Below, piece by piece: positions 57,626 to 64,000 of a stretch of DNA of 64,000 nt. The stretch covers positions 126,177,928 to 126,241,927 of the forward strand of contig CM068838.1 of assembly GCA_028554795.2 (NCBI GenBank), written 5' to 3'. Below the pieces are notes generated by a model. That model saw nothing but the letters and a program-made list of their open reading frames with translations, was not told the origin of the DNA and ran no database searches. The DNA is from Sinohyriopsis cumingii (taxonomy: Eukaryota; Mollusca; Bivalvia; Unionida; Unionidae). A program made the translations under genes and the position numbers. Every line of letters begins with the position of its first letter. Positions within the stretch are counted from its first letter, which is position 1.

Positions 57626-58734
57626 TCACTTCTTTTTACAATCGATGACTTGCGAAGCGTCGATCCAAGAATCAAAACTGGGTGGATATCCTTTCCAACG
57701 TACTTTGACTTCTTTGACACGTCGTTTGCCCACTTTACGGGTTCTGCGTTCGAGAATGCTTTCGATGTCGTACACGTCGTCTTCTTTTTTGGTGACACGT
57801 TGTAACTCAGGCAAATAAAACGTTCCTTTGAGCACTTCTCCGTTCATGTCTTCCAATTTATAGACGGCAGGATGACGGCCATGCACTCGTCCAGTGACGC
57901 GAAACAATTCGGTCGTCCAGTTAGGTAAGTAACCTTTGTCGAAAGTGCGTTTGATTTTGCCAATGGGCACCCAATCTCCTACGGCCAACTCTCCACTTTT
58001 CTTGGGGACAGCTCTCGTCGGGGACGTACCAAACAGGCGCTCAAACACCAACACTTCGTTGTCGGGAGTCACTTCTTGCGGGGCACGTCCGATGCTTCGA
58101 TGGTAAGATTGGTTGTACGTTTGCACCAGGTGCGGTAAGATGTTGATGTACTTCAGAGTGTGGTGATGCGTAAAATATTTCCACATGCGTTCTTTCAAAG
58201 TCGTTGAAAACGTTCCACGATGCTGGCTTTGGTTTCGGGATTCTCGGTGGTAAAAAAATGAATGTCACGTTTCTTTAATTCTTTTTGGAAAGCTTGGTTC
58301 AGAAATTCGGTGCCTTTGTCCGTTTGCCATCGAAGAGGATGACGACCGCTTTGTTTCAACACCCGTTGCAGGGCTCGCACTAACTCGCTGCTCGATTTGG
58401 AAGTCAAGGGCACGACCCAGGCAAATTTGGAAAAGACGTCGATGACACAAAACAAATATTTGTAGCCACGATTGTAGCTGGCCAAATGAGAGACATCGGC
58501 TAAATCGGCTTGCCATTGATGATCGATGCCTTCCACTCGGGTGCGACTTCTGGCAAACTTGCGTCGAATGGGTTTGTGTAAAGTGTAGGTAGCTTGTTCT
58601 TGTAACCATCGTTGCACTTGAGGTAAACGGAGACTTTTCAGTCGCGTTTTGGCAGCACGATACAATTTTTGAACTCCTGCGTAACCTGCAGGATGCGAGG
58701 GATCGTAGTAAATGCTGGCTAAGACCTTTTCCAT
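57626..58734 (-). pseudogene. Integrase with C-terminal chromodomain (F54H12.3-like), one frame break
   Basis: ATG at 58,734. N-terminus IYYDPSHPAGYAGVQKLYRA, then TYTLHKPIRRKF (zinc-lacking linker). The rve core has IDHQWQADLADVSHLASYN (first Asp), WQTDKGTEFLN (second Asp) and KASIVERF (Glu, 35 residues after the second Asp). The frame then hits a stop at 58,195-58,197. The protein resumes one frame over with KERMWKYFTHHHTLKYIN, through YNQSYHRSIGRAP and KGYLPNWTTELFRV, to a chromodomain (DVYDIESILERRTRK ... VRWKGYPPSFDSW) ending at 57,626. Such proteins insert the element's DNA, with the chromodomain thought to guide target choice. The break lies within a few bases of 58,200. It could be a real indel or an assembly error. 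Confidence 0.8.
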
Positions 58735-58755
58735 TTTTTTGTGTTGGTTGGTGTG

Positions 58756-59400
58756 TTAATAAGGCACCCACTCTTGGAAGATGCTACTCTTTTTCTCTTG
58801 GGGTATTTTCTTGGATTGCAATGCTTTGCGTGTGCGACCGGCAATAGGTGTTGAAGAGGAGGATGTCTGAGCGGGGGATATCGGTTCTTGTTTCACTTCT
58901 GTCTTCACTTCTGTCTTCACTTTCTTTTTCTCTTGTGATGAAGAAGGGGTGGCCATCATCTTTTTAATCCATCCAATTCTGGAGGTAGGTGGTGTTGTTA
59001 ACTTGCGTACTTTTTCTGGTGGAGTTTGAAACCCTTCTTCTTCTTCTTCTCCTTTTTCTGTCTTGGTCACTGGTAGTGGTGGTACTGGTACTGGTACTGG
59101 TACTGGTGATGGTGCTGAACTTTTCATCAAGGTCTTAAAATCTTTCAGAGTGGGTAGAGCTGTTTCGTCTAAAGCTTTCTGGTGAAAGAGTTGCAGTCGT
59201 TGCAAGAGTTGACCGTACTTTTGCGATTTTTCTGTTTCGGACAAATCTTGGCGATCCATCAAGGACTGCAATTCGTGTTGTAACTGGGACATCTCACTCA
59301 AATGGGGATTGGGAGGTAAATGCGGGGTGCGTTGTTCTTGCCAACGATGGTATTCCATCCATCGTTTGTAAGGCACTAAAGCCAGTTTTCGTCCTTCCAT
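58756..59400 (-). CDS. Conserved basic/proline-rich protein of unknown role
   Basis: 214 residues, ATG start. N-terminus GRKLALVPYKRWMEYHRWQE is the best conserved-looking part (a KLALVPY.RW pattern that recurs, as far as I recall, in relatives of this element). Then a helical Gln/Leu-rich stretch (LQHELQSLMDRQ, residues 40-85), a Pro-Val repeat (PVPVPVPVPPLPV, about 100-110), and a Lys/Glu tail with SUMO-like VKTEV.VKQEP repeats. It sits 21 bases before the integrase and follows the core-peptide gene. Possibly a virion or regulatory protein. Function unknown. Confidence 0.6.
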   Translation of the reverse strand: MEGRKLALVPYKRWMEYHRWQEQRTPHLPPNPHLSEMSQLQHELQSLMDRQDLSETEKSQKYGQLLQRLQLFHQKALDETALPTLKDFKTLMKSSAPSPVPVPVPVPPLPVTKTEKGEEEEEGFQTPPEKVRKLTTPPTSRIGWIKKMMATPSSSQEKKKVKTEVKTEVKQEPISPAQTSSSSTPIAGRTRKALQSKKIPQEKKSSIFQEWVPY

Positions 59401-59449
59401 GGGGTTGTCAGGGGTCGATTCTGAGATCTTGGGACTTCCGAGGGTCTTT

Positions 59450-59836
59450 TTATCTTGCTCCCACCAGTCCTCCCAACATGGTTCCCAAGACTCCTTTCAG
59501 TAAGGGGCCTAACAAGAGAGGCAAAATGCCTCCACGCTGGACCAACATCTTCTTCTTTTGACGAATGGGAATTTTCTTTTGAACCATTTGGCGAAGAACG
59601 TGACGATGTTTGCTTAAGCATTGTTTCTGGTGTTTGGACAAAGGGATCGTGCCTTTCAAGACGTTCAAACAACATTCGCACACGGTATCGATGACCTCTT
59701 TGGAGGCCAATTGAATGAGTTTTTTTCGTAGAGGTGGAGAAGCTTTGGACAGGACAGATAACATGTCCCCATGTTTGACTAAACGTGGTGGTAGTCCTTT
59801 TCTTTTCTTTCCTTGGGGTTTTCTGGAGGGTGACAT
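59450..59836 (-). CDS. Core-peptide-like basic protein with hydrophobic C-terminus
   Basis: 128 residues from ATG 59,836 (the open frame extends to 59,920, but only via a GTG). A central VIDTVCECCLNVLKGTIPLS leads to KHQKQCLSKHRHVLRQMVQK and IPIRQKKKMLVQRGGILPLL, then GPLLKGVLGTMLGGLVGAR. A Cys-x-Cys-Cys cluster, a block of Arg/Lys/His, then QRGG plus a Leu/Gly tail is characteristic of adenovirus pX/pVI-like core or membrane-lytic peptides, and of the corresponding small genes in Polinton-like elements (family recalled). I infer a virion DNA-associated, membrane-active protein. No frame breaks. Confidence 0.65.
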   Translation of the reverse strand: MSPSRKPQGKKRKGLPPRLVKHGDMLSVLSKASPPLRKKLIQLASKEVIDTVCECCLNVLKGTIPLSKHQKQCLSKHRHVLRQMVQKKIPIRQKKKMLVQRGGILPLLLGPLLKGVLGTMLGGLVGAR

Positions 59837-59898
59837 CTTTGAGTCTTCAGGAGCACCAAAAAAAACACTGATACCCCTGACTTGGTCACACACCTTTT

Positions 59899-60534
59899 TT
59901 ATACTGGAACGCGTCGCCACTGATTGTCTTTACGTCGTATTAGTTTGAGGACAGGCATGACACGTCGTGCAGGGGTACGTAACGGACTAAATCGAGTCAG
60001 TTCTTGCTTGGACAAATCCAGTAAACTTTGTAACATGCCCGATCTTTCTTGAACTTTGATTTTGGGAGAAGGTACTTTGTGAGCAGCAGCCACTGCCACT
60101 AAATTAGAGGGTCCTGCCACTGGGGAAGTTCTTTTTGGGGTCATCAACGGGGAAGTTCTTGGTGTGATCAACGTCTCCAAGTACTCTTCAGTTCTTGGTG
60201 TCATCAACGGAGAAGTGGATGAACGTGAGGCTGCCGGAGACACAGTTACCGCCGTGGCAGGTCGTGGTTTGCGAGTGTAAAGTTGCGTCCTGGCCGAAGT
60301 GCCTCTCTTGCGACTAGTTTTCTTCTGTGGACTTTTCTTTTTCTGGGGGCTTCTTTTCTTTTTCCGGGGTGGTGTCTGATAAGAGGAGGGTCCCGCCACT
60401 GGAGAAGTTCTCCTTGGGGACCTGGTCTTTTTCTTTTTCTTCTTGGGGCTTCGTTGGACTTTTTTCTTGGGGATAATTTTGGGGGCATTAGGATCCCATC
60501 TTAAGAGAGAGCGAATGATGACCCCTCCTAGAGT
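59899..60534 (-). CDS. Basic protein, N-terminal gene end missing (partial)
   Basis: 211 codons open, ending at 59,899, with no ATG in frame. The frame runs upstream to a TAA at 60,535-60,537. Near the start it reads GGVIIRSLLRWDPNAPK, then long Lys/Arg/Ser/Pro-rich stretches with repeated SPVAGPS, TPRTSPLMTP and KRTSPVAGPS units. A tail reads RSGMLQSLLDLSKQELTRFS and VMPVLKLIRRKDNQW. A Lys/Arg/Ser protein at the head of a capsid block fits a virion DNA-binding protein, but the family is unrecognised. The lack of an ATG next to a composition change suggests the element is truncated here. A 5' exon upstream is the alternative. An overlapping ATG frame (60,488-60,246) is discounted. Confidence 0.5.
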   Translation of the reverse strand, partial: TLGGVIIRSLLRWDPNAPKIIPKKKVQRSPKKKKKKTRSPRRTSPVAGPSSYQTPPRKKKRSPQKKKSPQKKTSRKRGTSARTQLYTRKPRPATAVTVSPAASRSSTSPLMTPRTEEYLETLITPRTSPLMTPKRTSPVAGPSNLVAVAAAHKVPSPKIKVQERSGMLQSLLDLSKQELTRFSPLRTPARRVMPVLKLIRRKDNQWRRVPV

Positions 60535-60539
60535 TTACG

Positions 60540-61060
60540 AAACATAACGAGCGCGAACCGTGTGAACAATCGTCAATCCTTATCCAGAGTTACGAGTCTA
60601 CTATTACGTCTGGCATTGTTCGCATTAAATCGCCGTTTATATCGTCTTTTCATTGGCTGGCATATGATATACTGGTTTAAGTTGCTTTCTGGATTATACG
60701 ATTGACTGTCAAACAAGAGGTCACATATAGATTGATCCCATCATCCGATTCTAGATCATGTGCTTGTAGCCTATCTAGGTAAATTCATTTTCTCTAGTTA
60801 GGAAACTTCGTGTAAATACTGCCAACAAAAGTAACAATGAAGAAAACGTTGTCTTGCAGTCTGAGAGATACATAACAAGTTGTCTTTCAGTCCAAAGAAT
60901 ATAGAATGTAATAGTATCCACAAACTTCATTCGTAGACCAACCCGCCATTACATAGCATTGGCCACATTTCGCAATACGATAATAGGTTGATTTAAATGA
61001 CAAGCATACATTTACCCATTTCATAGTTTGTGCTTATGTCATACAGTGATTGCTCGTTTT
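60540..61060. other. Intergenic, nothing recognised
   Basis: AT-rich flank beyond the element's right end. No coding signal. Confidence 0.45.
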
Positions 61061-63930
61061 ATTATATACCATGGAATGACGATCGTGCAACAATGTCCCC
61101 GAAGTTATTAATTAAGCCATATCGATTTTCAGCGGATGCTGACTAATCATCCCATGGATAGAGAAAGATATAATACGTTAATACACGAACGGTTTCGAGA
61201 TTTCAATGAAATAGAAAAAAAAGCAACGAAGATTTCTGAAACAACCAAAACGGTTCGAAGAGAGATGCATCATGGTTAATCCAATCGTGTGGTACGTGAA
61301 ATATATGCTTCAATGCAACAGACGGTTGTAAAATACAATCCAGAGCGTGACTTTGATGCTCCCTATCTCATCCGCCAAGCCATTATTCAGAGTGAAGTTT
61401 TCTGCAAATGTGATCACCGGTGACTCACGCACTATTGAGATCGCACTTGACTCGTTGTGAGCGTATTCTAGTTGCCCTTATATTGGATTTCATCAGCTTG
61501 GTGGTCTGTCGGCAAAAATATTCGTCTGTGTTGTCGTCAGATAATGGTACCGCGTGGTACACCATTGAACTTCCCTCTAAGGCATTCGGTACTACGTCAA
61601 TCATTGATGCGGTTCCATGAAGATTTTCAGTGTTGACTGACAAGAACAATACAATTTATATTGGCGAACACAGGCATAAAATCATCTTTGCTACTGTCAT
61701 TGTCTCTACACAATATCTAGTCAGCAATAAACAGCAGCCGTTGAGAGCTGTGTTATCTTGGCTCCAAGGTCTTCACGAAAGTATGCAGGACCTAAAGGGA
61801 CAGGGTATCATATCTGGAGTGACATTGTGAGAATTACCTCAGCAACACAAGTGAATTTAACTTCTGATGTAATTAGTGTGACTTGATCTCGATTACGCTT
61901 GCAGCACCCGTGTATTCGATATGCCATAATAATCGGCTGACACATATTCTTGTTTCCCTAGTGGATCAAGTTGGTCACAAAGTGGTTCTGCAAGGAGAAA
62001 TATTGACGATACAACTGTTCCTAAATATCGGCATTACATTTAATAATTATAACAACACGAATGACTGTCATGCATGGATGTATCAAGCCTATTCGCTTAC
62101 TTAACGCAAGAAAACTCGTGTACGTAAATTATTACGGGCTTGGTACCGTTGTTCGTGGATAATTTGCAAGCGAAATAAAAAATCACGGATCTGACATCGC
62201 ACACTTCTTTCAACCCTATACAAGTGACCATAAGGGTTGTGGATAGTGAGAAACGTACTGCTGTATATCAGTTAAAATAACTTTGTTCGTACGCAGCATA
62301 GACTTCTGAAGATCGATTATAGCTATCACTAGTACTATCACCAAGGACACCTCCAGCTACATTGCCATCGACCAAATCAATACCACCTGCAGTAAGTAAA
62401 ATCAGAAACGAAGCCACTCAACAGCGATTTCCTGATTCAACGTCTGCAAATCTGGCCATGGTGAGTGGATTTGCACGGTATTGAAAACAAATCAATAATG
62501 TAAATCCCATGACCCAATTGAAAGATGTATTTGACCCGGCATTTGATGTGGTAGCAGCGTTTGTAAGTGGATCAAAGCAAACTAGATTTCCAGTATTACT
62601 CATATCCAGCCAGAGATTCCAATCAATTAAACAATGAGTTCCAATTGCAACATGCCTCTTGTTTTATCCTTCCATGTGAAGCTTTATTTGTCAGTGGAGT
62701 GAAAATTGGTACTCGAAAATAATGCCAATTACGAAGCCAATGCCCACGTGGGATTTCTTAGCAATTGCATACTAGCGTTGTTTAAAAAGTGCACCTTACC
62801 CATCGATGGAAAAGAAATCAAAGTCATTCTGAACAGCGGTAATGTTGCAACGACGATTCTCTGAGTCGCCATATATAGCGATGGTTACACTAGAACCGCC
62901 GGCCCAACCATGATGTTTGTCAAAAGATGCAGCTGATTACTTAGACCAATGACCGCTTAAATTTCAGCAAATTGTACAGTATTATATCGTGGAACCACAA
63001 CCTGATGGCATGGATTCCAGACCTGGCACCGGCGCTCCATTGGTGAAAGGTCCTAACCCAAATTAAAATCTTGGGTTTGCGCAGCACTGAGCACAACGTT
63101 GTGGAGCCTCATTACGATTCTCGTGTACCATTCACTTCAGTCAAATCTCTGGTATTTGCAGAGCTGTTCAACATGTGATATTTGAGGCGAAACACACGGT
63201 CACCTTGTGTTGTAAAAACAACTTCATCTATGCCATTTGGAGTGTTGCAGGTGCTGCTGCCGGTAAAGTTGTATTAGTTGCACTGATTTTATGAATGCCA
63301 CTGTTATGTCATTCACTGAAAACAGAATCACGCTTGTTATTGTTATGCAATCAGAACCCACATCAAAGTTGTCGTATCGAGTACATACCACAGACGCACA
63401 CCAACCTAATGGCATTGTGGGTCTGTTTACTTGTCAAATAAGTGCTCAGCATTGGTCTTACTTTACCAAAAACACAAGTGCTCTTGAAGTATTTACTTGC
63501 AGAGTACTCACTCGACATGACACAGAGTAAAATTATACTTGACAACATAGAAGTGATTGAGGTCTCATGGATGAGAAACGGTCATTATAATCCTTCGACA
63601 GAAATACGGCTTGTCTATGCAGAAGCCAATCATACTGTATGGGCATATCACAATAGTTTGTCGTACAAGGACAAACGTCCAATCAGTGATGCACGTCTGC
63701 AAATTTCTCAACAAAGTCATTCGTACGTTTTATCCGATGTATTAAATTTCCTTGGAGCATCTAGAGGTGTTCAGGCAATCCGTTGTAGGTTTGTTGCATA
63801 CATGTGTAGGTAACGCTGGTGATGCTAAGTACAAGAATCGTGTTGAGATACTTTTAGACAAGACGTCGTTGTTGGAGGGTGCTGGTGATCAAATAAAGAT
63901 CATAGATGTACTTGAGGAACATATATAACT
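61060..63930 (+). pseudogene. Decayed virus-like coding sequence, unassigned
   Basis: A string of plus-strand protein-like fragments in changing frames: near 61,130-61,300 (NHPMDRERYNTLIHERF, then KISETTKTVRREM), 62,500-62,640 (DVFDPAFDVVAAFVSGSK, then LNNEFQLQHASCFILPCEAL), 62,720-62,870 (NANYEANAHVGFLSN, then LFKKCTLPIDGKEI), 63,010-63,180 (STEHNVVEPHYDSRVPF) and 63,442-63,813 (ILDNIEVIEVSWMRNGHYNP). The end shows NRVEILLDKTSLLEGAG. The ANAHVGFLSN ... PIDGKEI stretch could belong to a capsid protein of the same kind of element as at 19.6 and 32-37 kb, but I cannot assign it. Many stops and frame changes. Confidence 0.3.
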
Positions 63931-64000
63931 GAACGTTTTATGTATTGGAATAATAATGTTCAATCACAGAACGAGCATATGCTCTTCTCTAAGTCAGCCG

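Larger units (their letters stand above)
51290..60535 (-). mobile_element. Polinton-related virus-like element, F54H12.2/F54H12.3 type
   Basis: Over this interval all credible genes lie on the minus strand. They are closely packed, intron-free, and visibly richer in G+C than the flanks. Order along transcription: basic protein, core-peptide-like protein, coiled/basic protein, integrase, membrane protein, penton-like protein, small basic GLG protein, major capsid-like protein, then three small coiled-coil genes with private promoters and histone-type 3' ends. Capsid, penton-like, core-peptide and integrase together define a virus-like integrating element of the Polinton/adintovirus sphere. No PolB, protease or packaging ATPase is present. 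The left end is taken at the 46-bp tandem array. The right end is taken where the last open frame meets a stop at 60,535-60,537 and composition changes. No terminal inverted repeat was found, so the copy may be truncated on the right. Confidence 0.75.

Noticed and set aside
60246..60488. 80-residue ATG frame MPPKLSPRKK...
   Set aside because: It overlaps the better open frame with repeated SPVAGPS motifs. Both are Lys/Arg-rich only because of the base composition, and the longer frame has the conserved-looking tail.
60549..60570. GCGCGAACCGTGTGAAC as a fifth copy of the promoter motif
   Set aside because: It shares only part of the motif and lacks the GGAAAACATCCCC half. Likely chance.

Overview
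The window looks like animal nuclear DNA, most probably from a mollusc or another marine invertebrate. It is AT-rich and nearly gene-free, full of microsatellites, with a tRNA-derived SINE family, several families of diverged repeats, and a spliced DNA-transposon gene. No intact host protein gene was found. The only host-type coding remnant is a galaxin-like di-cysteine repeat exon (about 16.15-16.54 kb) broken by in-frame stops. The taxon is an inference.

Layout. 0-19 kb: diverged repeats and microsatellites plus the galaxin-like pseudogene. 19.6-22.3 kb: decayed virus-like coding sequence (adenain-type protease, fibre-like repeats). 22,619-29,270: a complete but dead 6.64-kb DNA transposon with terminal inverted repeats, a perfect 6-bp target duplication (GATTTT), palindromic subterminal arrays and a two-exon DDE transposase/integrase pseudogene. 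It resembles the IS3EU group. 29.3-31.9 kb: nothing recognised. 31.9-37.1 kb: a second decayed virus-like block with an SF1 helicase and a packaging-type ATPase on the plus strand, and an integrase and a phospholipase A2-like domain on the minus strand. 37-51 kb: repeats, two more SINE copies, no genes. 51.3-60.5 kb: a much younger, G+C-richer virus-like element, all genes on the minus strand. 60.5-64 kb: another decayed stretch with virus-like character.

The 51.3-60.5 kb element is the centrepiece. One tightly packed block of eight genes (basic protein, core-peptide-like protein, coiled/basic protein, integrase with chromodomain, small membrane protein, penton-like protein, small basic GLG protein, major capsid-like protein of the F54H12.2 type) runs into ordinary poly(A) signals. 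Beyond it lie three small coiled-coil genes. Each has its own copy of a shared promoter motif with a TATA-like box, and each is followed, 23-33 bases after its stop, by a stem-loop that matches the metazoan replication-dependent histone mRNA 3' end (6-bp stem, TTTC loop, ACCCA-like flank, then a purine-rich GAAAAGAAAT-like element). No histone gene is present. My reading (inference) is a two-class expression system: capsid genes with poly(A) mRNAs, and small early-type genes with histone-type, probably S-phase-coupled, mRNA ends. No DNA polymerase, protease or ATPase is visible in this copy, and its right end looks truncated.
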